NCBI RefSeq assembly: GCF_002005105.1
Contig: NZ_MSCV01000002.1
Span: 1 to 64,000, forward strand
From: Methylocaldum sp. 14B
Lineage (GTDB): Bacteria > Pseudomonadota > Gammaproteobacteria > Methylococcales > Methylococcaceae
DNA: 64,000 nt
Direction of reading: 5' to 3'
Part shown: positions 9,164-19,200 of the stretch, one piece after another
Layout: every line of letters begins with the position of its first letter
How positions within the stretch are numbered: the first letter of the stretch is position 1
Program-made: the position numbers and the translations under genes
Notes under the pieces: generated by a model
Seen by the model: the letters and a program-made list of their open reading frames with translations, nothing else
The model's database searches: none
Told to the model about the DNA's origin: nothing

Positions 9164-11119
9164 ATGCAGGATCTACCGTCGATCGAAATTTTGCGCAGCT
9201 CACAGCCGCCAAGGGATTTCTTGGGGTATTCCGGCGCAGACCTGCCACCCGCAAGATCCCACCGTCTCATGGTGTTTACCTGTGCGTTCTTGCTCGCCTT
9301 CGTGACCGGCGCGACTTTTGTGTGGCTGCGCGAGCCGGTCTATGAGAGCACGGCCGCATTGCTTACGGTAGCGCCTACCGCCATAGACGAAGCAGACGCG
9401 AAAGCCAGCGTCCAGCACGTTACTGTACAAAGCGAGATCCTGCTCGGCGTCCCTTTGCTTGAAGCAACTTTGAGAAACTTGAGAGCCGCTGATGACGCAC
9501 CCGAATTGTCCGACTTGACTGTCGGCGATCTTCAGGCCTTGCTCTCGGTCGATGTCGTAATCGAGACCAACATCGTTAAGCTGCACGCCAAAGGATCGAA
9601 CCCCAAGGTTCTGGCTTCGGTCATTAACGCTTGGATCGATGCCTATCAAGCGCGCCGTGAACGACAGACCCGCGAAACGAAAGACGGCACCGCCACGGCC
9701 TTGCAGCTCGAATTTCAACAGCTCGCCCAAAAAATCGAGGCAAAGCGCTGGGAACTGGATCAATTTCGCCGTAAACACGGCATCGTTTCGAAAAACGACG
9801 CTGATAACCGCGCCATGGCCCGGCTTTCCGGTCTCAACACCGCACTCAACAAAGCCACCGAGGACGAGGTCAAAGCGAAAGCCCAGCTCGACGCCATCAA
9901 AGAGGCCATCGCCCGAGGCGAGCCCGTGGTGCCGCCCAGCGATGAGCAAGGATTGGCGAATCTGGAAAAGAAAGCGCACGACCTGCGCCAGCAGCTCAAG
10001 GATTTGAAACGCCGATACACGTCTCAATACCTTTCGCTACAGCCTCAGTTCAAGCTTATTCCGGAACAGCTCAAACAAACCGAAGACGAGATCAAGAAAA
10101 AGCTCGAATACGGGAAACAGAACGCATTGAGCGAAGCACAACAGGCTTATGCGTCCGCTCAACAGACCGTCCGGGAAATACGCCGTCAAATCGAGGCGCA
10201 TGAGCAGGAGGCGACCGAGTTCACAAGCCGTTTCGCCGAGCATGAGGCTATGCGCGCAAACCTCAAAAAGCTTGAAGAGGTTTACCGCGACGCCGAAATC
10301 CGGCTGGCACAGGTCGAAGCGAAACCTTACGAAAACCTCCCTCAACTCCAGGTCTTGGAACGGGGCTATGCCCCGGCTCGACCAATCTGGCCGAATTATT
10401 GGCGCGACAGCGGTATCGTCTTCGGCGGCAGCCTCGGCCTCGGCCTGATCACCGTGTGGCTTTACGAATACCTCACGCGCAGGGAAACCCCGCCGCCTGC
10501 GACAGTCTTACCCGATATCCACGTTTATTCGGTGCCGGAAAAAATTTTGCTTGAGCGTCGAATGACAACGCCGTCGGCCCTTCCCGCAGAACAATTTCCC
10601 GCTTTGGAAAGCCCGACGATACGAGAACTGACCGAGCCGGAGATCCGCGTATTACTGGAAGCGGCCAATCGCAGCACCAAATGGACGATAGGCCTGCTTC
10701 TATCCGGTCTGAGCCTTGAGGAAATCGCGGAACTGCGTGCCGAGCAGTTCGAACACGCCGGTGATACGCTGCGTATCGACGGCAAAAATTCTAGGGCTGT
10801 GCCCATCCCTCGGCGCCTTAAACTTTGGTTGGCCGAAAGCGAAGACTTTCCCAACTTGGAAACGGACGACCCGGCATCGTTGATCGCCTGCGCGGCCGTC
10901 GATTCCGGCCTTGCGCAGCCCGAAACGATCGATGCATCCGCCCTGCGCCACACTTATATTAGTTATTTGGTCCGCCAAGGCATTCGGCTGTCCGAACTGG
11001 AGCGTATCGTCGGCCCGCTGCCGGCGAAAACGCTCGCTGGCTACGGACGCTTTTCTCCACCCGGTCCTGGATTGCCTGCCGAAAGCGTGCCGCTGATTTA
11101 TCCCGCTCTTAGGGTCTAA
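9164..11119 (+). CDS. Wzz/GumC-like protein fused to recombinase-like domain
   Basis: A 651-residue inner-membrane protein with an unusual layout. Residues about 34-55 form a first membrane helix, and residues 57-150 resemble the periplasmic Wzz domain of polysaccharide co-polymerases. A long coiled-coil region (about 160-395) follows, then the second membrane helix (about 416-434) preceded by a proline-rich ARPIWPNY segment. Where Wzc-type proteins carry a tyrosine kinase, this one has about 165 residues (485-650) resembling the catalytic fold of tyrosine recombinases: SGLSLEEIAELR (514-525), the beta-hairpin Lys in GKNSRAVPIP (K541), ALRHTY (593-598), and Y627 in LAGYGRF. Three active-site positions look replaced: the first Arg by S517, the His of HxLR by S592, and the His/Trp by P618. 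The fold may therefore persist without catalysis. An ABC exporter gene follows after 10 bases. Confidence 0.8.
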   Translation: MQDLPSIEILRSSQPPRDFLGYSGADLPPARSHRLMVFTCAFLLAFVTGATFVWLREPVYESTAALLTVAPTAIDEADAKASVQHVTVQSEILLGVPLLEATLRNLRAADDAPELSDLTVGDLQALLSVDVVIETNIVKLHAKGSNPKVLASVINAWIDAYQARRERQTRETKDGTATALQLEFQQLAQKIEAKRWELDQFRRKHGIVSKNDADNRAMARLSGLNTALNKATEDEVKAKAQLDAIKEAIARGEPVVPPSDEQGLANLEKKAHDLRQQLKDLKRRYTSQYLSLQPQFKLIPEQLKQTEDEIKKKLEYGKQNALSEAQQAYASAQQTVREIRRQIEAHEQEATEFTSRFAEHEAMRANLKKLEEVYRDAEIRLAQVEAKPYENLPQLQVLERGYAPARPIWPNYWRDSGIVFGGSLGLGLITVWLYEYLTRRETPPPATVLPDIHVYSVPEKILLERRMTTPSALPAEQFPALESPTIRELTEPEIRVLLEAANRSTKWTIGLLLSGLSLEEIAELRAEQFEHAGDTLRIDGKNSRAVPIPRRLKLWLAESEDFPNLETDDPASLIACAAVDSGLAQPETIDASALRHTYISYLVRQGIRLSELERIVGPLPAKTLAGYGRFSPPGPGLPAESVPLIYPALRV

Positions 11120-11129
11120 CGACTTAGAA

Positions 11130-12968
11130 ATGGTTTCCGATTCCAGTCCTCAGAATTCCCACCGCTTCACCTGGGCTTATATCCGATCCGTCGCATTGGA
11201 GCACAAGCGCGAATTGTTCACCGCTCACCTGATCGCCGTGTTCGCGGCCTTGAGCGCGGTCCCCGTGCCTTTACTCATGCCGCTGCTGGTGGACGAGGTC
11301 TTGTTGAACAAGCCCGGCATGGCCGTCGGCCTGCTCGGCCGGCTTTTTCCCGCCGAATGGCATGGGCCGGCCCTGTATATTTCGGCCATACTGGGGCTTA
11401 CTTTGCTCCTGCGCCTGATTGCGGCGATCTTCAACGTGTGGCAGACGCGGCAGTTCAGCTTTATTGCCAAAGACACCATCTATCGCATCCGCTGCCGGCT
11501 GATCGGCAAGCTGCAGCGCATCTCCATGGCGGAATACGAAAATCTCGGCAGCGGCTCCGTCGTGACCCATCTGGTCACCGACCTCGATACGCTCGATACG
11601 TTCATCGGCACAACCGTCGCGCGCTTCGTGGTGGCGTTACTGTCCTTGACCGGCACCGCCGTCATTCTACTGTGGATGCATTGGCAGCTTGCGCTGTTCA
11701 TCCTGTTCCTGAATCCAATCGTGATTTTTTTCACCAAATCGCTGGGAAAACGGGTAAAAAATCTGAAGCGCGAAGAAAATTCCGCGATCGGCGCCTTTCA
11801 GCTCGCACTCACCGAAACCCTGGATGCCATCCATCAAATCCGGGCCAGCAATCGGGAGAAGCACTACATGGGGCGGCTGATGGAAGCGGCACGGACGGTT
11901 CGCGAGAATTCGGCCGCCTACGCCTGGAAAAGCGACGCCGCCAACCGGGTCAGTTTTCTGGTCTTCCTGTTCGGGTTCGACGTCTTCCGCGCCTTGGCTT
12001 TTTTTATGGTGATCTACTCCGACCTCACCGTCGGCGAGATGATGGCGGTCTCGGGCTACCTGTGGTTCATGATGACCCCGGTGCAGGAGATTCTGGGAAT
12101 ACAGTACGCCTGGTTCGGCGCGAAGGCGGCGCTGGAGCGGATCAACCAATTGAATGACCTGAAGCAGGAGCCGAAGTACCCGCATCTGATCGATCCCTTC
12201 GAAAAGGATAGGAGAGTGGGCATCTTCATCGACGATCTTCACTTCGCCTATCCGAACGGCAACGAGGTTTTGCGCGGCATCTCCATGGACATCCGCCCCG
12301 GCGAGAAAGTCGCGTTGATCGGTGCAAGCGGCGGCGGCAAATCGACCTTGGTGCAAGTATTGATCGGCCTTTATCCCCCGACTTCGGGCATGGTCTATTT
12401 CAACGGCGCGCCTATGGACAAAATCGGGATGGACGTGATACGGGAACATGTGGTCACGGTATTGCAGCACCCGGTGCTGTTCAACGACACCGTCCGAGCC
12501 AACCTGACCCTGGGCCGTCCGGCGCCCGACGAAGCACTCTGGCGCGCGCTCGAAATCGCCCAACTCAGGGACGTGGTGGAAGACAGCCGCGACCGGCTGG
12601 ATACCGTCGTCGGCCGGCTGGGCATGCGGCTTTCCGGTGGTCAGCGCCAAAGGCTGGCGATCGCCCGCATGATCCTGGCCGATCCCAAGGTGGTGATCCT
12701 CGACGAAGCGACCTCGGCCATCGACAATGAAACCGAGACCCGCTTGTACGAAGGTCTGGACGAATTCCTCGCGGACCGCACGACGATCATCGTCGCCCAC
12801 CGCTTGAGCGCGATCAAACACGCCGACCGCATTTACGTGTTCGAGGACGGGCGCATTTGCGAGCAGGGCGATCATGAAACCCTGGTTTCCGGCAAAGGTT
12901 TGTACGCGCGGCTCTATGGCCAGAAACCCGCGGTGCGGCGCGCACGGGATCTATCGTTCACCTCCTAA
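11130..12968 (+). CDS. ABC exporter, fused membrane and ATPase domains
   Basis: A 612-residue half-transporter of the MsbA-like exporter type, expected to dimerise and expel a lipid, glycan or peptide. Six membrane helices lie within about residues 28-320. The ATPase domain has Walker A GASGGGKST (398-406), signature LSGGQ (501-505), Walker B VVILDE (521-526) and the switch His in IVAHRLS. There is no C39 peptidase domain at the N-terminus, so it is not a classic bacteriocin processor. It starts 10 bases after the co-polymerase-like fusion and the two are likely one operon. The cargo is unknown; a surface polysaccharide precursor is a reasonable guess from its neighbour. Confidence 0.88.
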   Translation: MVSDSSPQNSHRFTWAYIRSVALEHKRELFTAHLIAVFAALSAVPVPLLMPLLVDEVLLNKPGMAVGLLGRLFPAEWHGPALYISAILGLTLLLRLIAAIFNVWQTRQFSFIAKDTIYRIRCRLIGKLQRISMAEYENLGSGSVVTHLVTDLDTLDTFIGTTVARFVVALLSLTGTAVILLWMHWQLALFILFLNPIVIFFTKSLGKRVKNLKREENSAIGAFQLALTETLDAIHQIRASNREKHYMGRLMEAARTVRENSAAYAWKSDAANRVSFLVFLFGFDVFRALAFFMVIYSDLTVGEMMAVSGYLWFMMTPVQEILGIQYAWFGAKAALERINQLNDLKQEPKYPHLIDPFEKDRRVGIFIDDLHFAYPNGNEVLRGISMDIRPGEKVALIGASGGGKSTLVQVLIGLYPPTSGMVYFNGAPMDKIGMDVIREHVVTVLQHPVLFNDTVRANLTLGRPAPDEALWRALEIAQLRDVVEDSRDRLDTVVGRLGMRLSGGQRQRLAIARMILADPKVVILDEATSAIDNETETRLYEGLDEFLADRTTIIVAHRLSAIKHADRIYVFEDGRICEQGDHETLVSGKGLYARLYGQKPAVRRARDLSFTS

Positions 12969-13063
12969 GCCGTGCCCTACGGCTCGATTCGCCGGAGGGA
13001 AGCCGAAAATCGCCAGCCGTAAATCGGGTACAATACCCGGCTTTCCGGACTCAAACCTCGGGC

Positions 13064-13897
13064 GTGCCTTTGTACGATCTCCACACCCATTCCACTGCTT
13101 CCGACGGCGCCTATTCGCCGTCCGAATTGGTTCGCCAGGCCGCAGCAGCCGGCGTAAACGTGCTCGCCCTCACCGATCATGATTCCACCGCGGGCCTAGA
13201 CGAGGCTGAGACCGCCGCCCTCGAAGCCAGCATTCAACTGATTCCCGGCGTCGAAATATCGGTAACCTGGGCGGACAAAACCATCCACATCGTCGGTTTG
13301 CGCATCGACCGTCACTGCAACGTCCTAAAACAGGGACTGAGCCGCCTCCAGGCAACGCGCCTCGAACGGGCGCAAGAGATCGGCCGGCGCCTCGACCGCT
13401 ACGGTGTTCCTGACACCTTTGAAGCGGCGCGGGAAATGGCCGGCGACGGCATGATTACACGCACCCATTTCGCTCGTCATCTCGTGGAGCTAGGTCTGGC
13501 AGGAAGCATGAAAGACGTGTTCGAGCGTTTCTTGACCCGCGGCAAGCCGGGCTATGTTTCGACCCGGTGGGCCGAAATGGCGGATGCCATCGCTTGGATT
13601 CGCGAAGCAGGCGGTGGCGCCGTGCTGGCCCATCCGCAGCGCTACAAACTCACCGCCAGTTGGATGCGACGGCTGATCGGGGAATTCAAGGAATGCGGCG
13701 GCGAGGCGATCGAGGTCGTCTCGGGAACGGCCTCTCCTAGCGATACCCAGTCCAGCGCCGAATACGCGCGGCGTTTCGGATTGCGCGCCTCCAGCGGCTC
13801 CGACTTTCACAGCCCGGAAACAGCCTGGGTGAAACTGGGCCGATTACCCCCGCTTCCGTCCGATCTGACTCCGGTATGGACTCATTGGAACCATTGA
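13064..13897 (+). CDS. PHP-domain phosphoesterase (RNase AM/YciV type)
   Basis: Metal-dependent phosphoesterase of the PHP superfamily, close to E. coli YciV (RNase AM), which trims 5' ends of RNA and hydrolyses 3',5'-bisphosphonucleotides. Motif I is DLHTHSTASDG (residues 5-15), with LTDHD at about 36-40 and PGVE near 62. A C-terminal SDFH motif supplies further metal ligands. The start codon is GTG. It is 277 residues, normal for the group. Its 3' end overlaps tag by 22 bases, so the two are translationally coupled. Confidence 0.85.
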   Translation: MPLYDLHTHSTASDGAYSPSELVRQAAAAGVNVLALTDHDSTAGLDEAETAALEASIQLIPGVEISVTWADKTIHIVGLRIDRHCNVLKQGLSRLQATRLERAQEIGRRLDRYGVPDTFEAAREMAGDGMITRTHFARHLVELGLAGSMKDVFERFLTRGKPGYVSTRWAEMADAIAWIREAGGGAVLAHPQRYKLTASWMRRLIGEFKECGGEAIEVVSGTASPSDTQSSAEYARRFGLRASSGSDFHSPETAWVKLGRLPPLPSDLTPVWTHWNH

Positions 13898-14469
13898 CTC
13901 GTTGCACCTGGGCCGAGCGCAGCCTGCTGGAGCAGGCTTATCACGACCATGAATGGGGAACGCCCGTCCACGACGACCGCCTGCTGTTCGAATTCCTGAT
14001 TCTGGAGGGCGCACAGGCCGGCCTTTCCTGGACCACGATTCTTCGTAAACGAGACGCCTACCGTGCGGCTTTCGACGGCTTCGATCCGGAACACGTGGCC
14101 CGCTACGACGAAGCCAAGACCGCCGAACTGCTGGCCAATCCCGGCATCGTTCGCAACCGCCTCAAAATCGCCGCGGCGGTAAACAATGCCCGCCGTTTTC
14201 TGGACGTGAAGGAACAATTCGGCAGCTTCGACGCCTTTCTCTGGCGCTTCGTCGACGGCTGTCCCAAGCAAAACGCCTGGCGGAGCATGGCGGACGTGCC
14301 GGCCCGAACGCCCGAGTCCGACGCGATGAGCAAGGACCTCGAGAAACGCGGATTTCGTTTTGTCGGCTCCGTCATTTGTTACGCCTACATGCAGGCGATC
14401 GGGATGGTCAACGACCACACCGTCGATTGCTTCCGCTGGAAGCATTTGCATCCGGCCGAGTCGCCGTAA
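13876..14469 (+). CDS. tag: DNA-3-methyladenine glycosylase I
   Basis: Base-excision repair enzyme that removes 3-methyladenine from alkylated DNA. The 197-residue product begins with RCTWAE and has the conserved AYHDHEWG and GAQAGLSWTTILRKR segments. Zinc-binding residues are suggested by Cys10, a His near residue 23, and the C-terminal NDHTVDC. It overlaps the upstream PHP gene. Confidence 0.93.
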   Translation: MDSLEPLTRCTWAERSLLEQAYHDHEWGTPVHDDRLLFEFLILEGAQAGLSWTTILRKRDAYRAAFDGFDPEHVARYDEAKTAELLANPGIVRNRLKIAAAVNNARRFLDVKEQFGSFDAFLWRFVDGCPKQNAWRSMADVPARTPESDAMSKDLEKRGFRFVGSVICYAYMQAIGMVNDHTVDCFRWKHLHPAESP

Positions 14470-14801
14470 AACCTGCTTTACACTCCCCGGACCAATCTTC
14501 CCGCTTGGTCTGCCTCGAAAGGCTTCCTTAGAGGTTATCGCCATTCCCGGGGCTTTTACCCGTCGGAAGCGGGAGACCTCCAGTTTCCGCCAGTTTTTCA
14601 ATGACTTGTAGCCATAACCGTGCGGTCCGCGCCTGAACCGTATCGGATGTCGCCCTGTACGACAGAGTCCATATGTCGAAAAATTTTACAGTTGCGGCGT
14701 CCGGACCACTGTCTTGCCCCGCGCTTGCAGGCGACACACGCATTCCAAACGATTGGCACATACGCTGCTTAACCAGTGCCGTCGGTTTTGGAGAGCCCAA
14801 T
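14470..14801. other. intergenic region before transglycosylase gene
   Basis: About 330 bases with no separate gene. An in-frame extension of the downstream gene to 14673 exists but looks like non-coding read-in. The ribosome site GGAG at 14790-14793 belongs to the TTG start at 14802. Confidence 0.4.
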
Positions 14802-15638
14802 TTGATTGCAATTCGACTCCTGCTTGGTTGGCTGCTAAGTATCAGCGCGACGCTTGTCCTGGCGCAGGACAGCATCGACACGGCAAGCGATCTGCGCACC
14901 CTGGCTCTGCGCTACGAGCACGGCCGAGGCGTCAAACAGGACTACGCCGAGGCTTACCGCCTTTACTGCAAAGCGGCGTTGCTCGGGGATGCGCAAGCGG
15001 CGTACAACCTCGGCTGGATGTACTTCAACGGCCGAGGACTTTCCCGCAAGGCGGACGTCGCCGTAGGCTGGTTCATGCGTGCGGCCAAGACCGGCGATGT
15101 TTATGCGGCGCGGATGCTGGTGCGCTACCAGGGCATAACCCCTGCGGACGACTCCGACTGCCAGCCCGAACCGGCACCGGTTACAGCCAGCATCGAGCCC
15201 AGTTCAAATCCAAGCCGGAAACTCGTCGAAAGTTGGGTCAGCCAGATCGCACCGCAATATTCCATCGATCCGCGATTGGTATTAGCCGTCATCCAGGCGG
15301 AATCCGGTTTCAATCCGTCCGCACTCTCCAGCAAGAACGCCCAGGGACTGATGCAGCTCATTCCCGCCACGGCGGAGCGTTTCGGCATCAAGGATGTCTG
15401 GAACCCGGTGGAAAACATCAAGGGCGGAACCGCATATCTCCACTGGCTGTTGCGGCATTTCGGCGGCAACGTCGAATGGGCGGTGGCCGCTTACAACGCA
15501 GGCGAGCGAACCGTTGAACAATATCAGGGCGTTCCCCCTTATCGGGAAACCCGCAACTATGTTCAGCGCATTCTGGCGACCTACCAAAAGACTGTTCATC
15601 CGGTACCGCCGCCGCGATCGGACGATCGTTTGTTCTAA
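14802..15638 (+). CDS. Sel1-repeat lytic transglycosylase
   Basis: Periplasmic murein-cleaving enzyme of the SLT (Slt70 C-domain) type with N-terminal Sel1-like repeats. I place the start at TTG 14802: GGAG lies 8 bases upstream and the product then begins with a clean signal peptide (LLLGWLLSISATLVLAQ). Sel1 repeats cover about residues 25-105, and the transglycosylase domain about 140-260. The catalytic Glu is in AVIQAESGFNPSA, followed by AQGLMQLIP and AAYNAGE. The repeats probably mediate protein contacts. The product is 278 residues. Confidence 0.85.
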   Translation: MIAIRLLLGWLLSISATLVLAQDSIDTASDLRTLALRYEHGRGVKQDYAEAYRLYCKAALLGDAQAAYNLGWMYFNGRGLSRKADVAVGWFMRAAKTGDVYAARMLVRYQGITPADDSDCQPEPAPVTASIEPSSNPSRKLVESWVSQIAPQYSIDPRLVLAVIQAESGFNPSALSSKNAQGLMQLIPATAERFGIKDVWNPVENIKGGTAYLHWLLRHFGGNVEWAVAAYNAGERTVEQYQGVPPYRETRNYVQRILATYQKTVHPVPPPRSDDRLF

Positions 15639-15663
15639 TCGGCCCGGAGCCGCTCTCCGTCCA

Positions 15664-15966
15664 TCAAAGCCGCCCCGCATCGACAATCGGCGAAACCCAG
15701 TAGTGAATCGCCGATCCTGCGAAATCCGTCTTTAATCGATCCAGCAACACCTCCAGGTCGGAGCCGGCGAGCTGCACATCGAAGCGAACCTGCCGCTTGC
15801 GTCCGGTCACCTGCTCAACCAGAGTCAAGCTTTCCGGATGGCTCGAATGGCCGCTGATCGGAAAGCTGCTGAATCCGCTCGGATGCTCGTACTGCAATAG
15901 CCAATCGATTATGGGTTCCTCGTGACCGGGTGGGGCGATCAAGGTAAGAAGAAAGAATTCGCTCAT
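15664..15966 (-). CDS. DUF3240 family protein
   Basis: A 100-residue soluble protein of the DUF3240 family, which is commonly encoded right after HME-type RND pumps. It resembles a PII-like small ferredoxin fold (MSEFFLLTLIAPPGHEEPI at the start). It lies 265 bases downstream of the RND gene on the same strand. Its function is not established; a sensor or regulator of the pump is a guess from context. Confidence 0.75.
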   Translation of the reverse strand: MSEFFLLTLIAPPGHEEPIIDWLLQYEHPSGFSSFPISGHSSHPESLTLVEQVTGRKRQVRFDVQLAGSDLEVLLDRLKTDFAGSAIHYWVSPIVDAGRL

Positions 15967-16018
15967 GGGATGCTCCGAATGGGTAATTCCAAATCGCTTT
16001 CAATCAGGCATTCATTTT

Positions 16019-16192
16019 CGTAGGGTGGCTTAGGCGCACATCAGCACTGACCGACCGCCGATCACTGTGCTTCGCGTGCGCCGTAACCCGCCAAGCGACC
16101 TTCAATCGGTGGGTTACGCGGAGCCTGTCCTGAGCCTGTCGAAGGGCTATCCCGCCATCGAGGGGTTTCGCTTCGCTCTACCCATGCCACGA
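16019..16192. repeat. intergenic repeat with inverted GTAACCCGCC/GGTGGGTTAC arms
   Basis: The segment between DUF3240 and the RND gene contains CCGTAACCCGCC (from 16081) facing GGTGGGTTACGCGG (from 16108), and CCTGAGCCTGTCGAAGG (16129-16145), a sequence that recurs in intergenic repeats of many proteobacteria. It can fold as a hairpin and is best seen as a REP-like element, not a gene. Confidence 0.5.
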
Positions 16193-16231
16193 TGAATGTT
16201 CACTCGAATGCCGAATGGAATAAGAATGAAA

Positions 16232-19200
16232 TCATTGTTTTGGCTCCCCCACCCTAATCTTCTCCCAGAGGGAGAGGAGATTGGACCCGACTCTGGATTC
16301 GCCGTAGCGACGGTAGAGAATGGGCAGCAGCACCAAGGTCAGCAGCGTCGACGTGAAGAGTCCGCCGACGCCGACCACCGCCAGCGGCCGCTGGATTTCC
16401 GAGCCCGGGCCGGTCGCGAACAACAGCGGAATGAGTCCGAAGGCGGCGATGCCGGCGGTCATCAGCACCGGCCGAAGCCGGCGCATTGCGCCCACTACCA
16501 CCGCTTCATCCATGGGTAGCCCCAGTACCCGCAGTTGATTGAAATAACTCACCATCACCACGCCGTTCAGCACCGCGATGCCCAATAGGGAAATGAAGCC
16601 CACCGAGGCCGACACCGAGAGATATTCTCCGGAAATCCAGACGCCGTACACGCCCCCAATGAGCGCCAGGGGCACGTTGGCCAAGACCAGAATGGCCTGG
16701 CGCACCGAACCGAAGGTGGAAAACAGAAGCAGGAAGATCAGCCCGATCGACACCGGAATAACCACGGCCAAGCGGGCGGCGGCCCGCTGCTGGTTTTCGA
16801 ACTGGCCGCCCCATTCGATGTAATAGCCGGTAGGCAGCTGCACCTGGCCGGCCACGGCCTGCTTGGACTCTTCCACGAAGCCCACCAGATCCCGCCCCTC
16901 GACGTTGCTGCGCACCGATGTGTAGCGCTGGCCCCGCTCGCGGTTGACCGCCACCACGCCTTCCACCGGCTCGATTTTGGCGACTACCGACAATGGCACC
17001 CGGCGCCCGTCGGGCAAGGCGATCTGCAGGGTGGACATATTGGCCGGCTCTCCGGAGCCTCTGAGCAGCAACGGCGTGCGGCGGATGCCCTCCTGGACGA
17101 TGCCGAGCTTGAGCCCCTCGATCTGGGCCCGCAAGGTGTCGGCCAGAGAATCCGCATCCAACCCCAGGCGTCCCGCGGCCAGCCGGTCCACTTTCACCAC
17201 CAGGTACTGCATGCCTTCGTTGCGGATGGTGAACACGTCCGAAGCGCCGGGAATCTTTCGCATCACGGCGGCGATTTCCTCCGCCTTGGCGTTGAGCACG
17301 GCGAGTTCCGGGCCGTACAGCTTGACCGCCACGTCGCCGCGCACTCCGGTCAGCATCTCGGTGACCCGCATCTGAATCGGCTGAGTGAAGCCGTAAGCGA
17401 TGCCGGGAATGGTATCCAGAACCTTACGGATTTCGTCGATCAGGGCTTCCTTGCTGTCCATGCGCCATTCGTCCGGCGGCTTGAGGACGAAGAAGTTGTC
17501 GGTCTCGTTGAGTCCCATGGGGTCGAGGCCGATCTCGTCCGCGCCGACGCGGGATACGGCCCGCGTCACTTCCGGCACGTGCTCCAGGATAGCCTTCTGG
17601 ATTTGCTGGTCCAGGCGCACCGACTGCTCCAGCGTGATGGACGGCAGTTTCTCCACCTGCACGATGATGTCGCCCTCGTCCATGGTGGGCATGAAGGTCT
17701 TGCCGATCTGGAAATAAACGCCCACAGTGGACAGCAGCAGCAGTCCCGCGCCGAGCAACACGGTACGGCCGTGAGCGAGGGACCAGATCAGGACCGGGCG
17801 GTACCATTCCGAGAGCTTCCGCGCCAGCCAGGGCTCCTCGTGTTTGACGCGCTTCATCAGGAAAGAGGCCACGACCGGGATCACGACCAAGGAGAAGATC
17901 AACGATCCGCTCATGGCGAACACGTTGGTGAAGGCCAAGGGCTTGAACATCTTGCCTTCCAGGCCCTCCAGGGTAAACAGCGGCACGAACACGACGCCGA
18001 TGATGATCGTCCCCGAGACCACGGGCGCGGTGACTTCGCGCATGGCGCGGTAGATCGCGTGCAGTCGCGGCACTCGATTCGTCTTGCTCTGCTCAGCGAG
18101 ATGGGTGGTGATGTTCTCCACCACCACCACCGCCGGGTCGACCAGCTTGCCGATCGCGATGGCGAGCCCGCCGAGACTCATGAGATTGGCCGTCAGGCCG
18201 AAGTGGTTCATCAGCAGAAAGGTGAACAGGGCCACCATGGGCAGAATGAAGGCGACGGTCAGCGCGGCCCGGAGATCGCCGAGGAACAGAACCAGCAGGA
18301 TCAGCACCAGAACGGTAGCCTCCACCAAGGCCCGGACGATGGTGTTTATGGCTTTCCCGACCAAGTCGCCGCGGTTGTAGAACACGCTGACTTTGACCTC
18401 CTTGGGCAAAGCCGGGCGGATTTCCTCGAGCTTCTTCTCGACTCCTTCCACCACCTGCCGGGCATTCGCTCCCCTGAGGCTCAGCACCAAACCCTCGACC
18501 GCTTCGCTCCGGCCGTTCTGGCTCACGGCGCCGTAGCGGGTCAGGGCGCCTATGCGGACGTCGGCCACGTCGCCCACGGTGATGGACGTGCCGTTCCGCT
18601 CCGCGACGACGATGGTGCGCACGTCGTCCAGGTCGACGATCCGCCCCTCGGTACGCACCAGAAGCGCCTCCTCGCCTTGGGCCAAACGGCCGGCGCCGTC
18701 GTTGCGGTTATTGGACTTGAGCGCCTCGGCCAGTTCCCCGATGCTCACACCGCGCGCCGCCATCCGCATGTTGTCGGGAATGACCTCGAAGCTTCTCACC
18801 ATCCCGCCCAATGCGTTCACGTCGGCGACGCCCGGCACCGTGCGCAGCGCCGGTCTAATCACCCAGTCCAGGAGGGTTCGCCGCTCGGAGAGGCTCAAGC
18901 CATCGCCTTCCACCGTAAACATGAACATCTCGCCCAAAGGCGTGGTCATGGGTGCGATACCGCCTTCCGCGTTGCCCGGCAGATTTCCCCAAACCTCGTT
19001 CAGGCGCTCCGCCACCTGTTGGCGCGCCCAATAAATATCGGTGCCCTCCTCGAAGTCGATGGTGATGTCGGTAAGCGCGTATTTCGCGATGGAGCGGAGC
19101 ATGGTCTGCCTGGGGATGCCGAGCATTTCCACCTCGATGGGCGCCGTGACGCGCGCTTCCACCTCTTCCGGGGTCATGCCGGGCACCTTGATGATGATCT

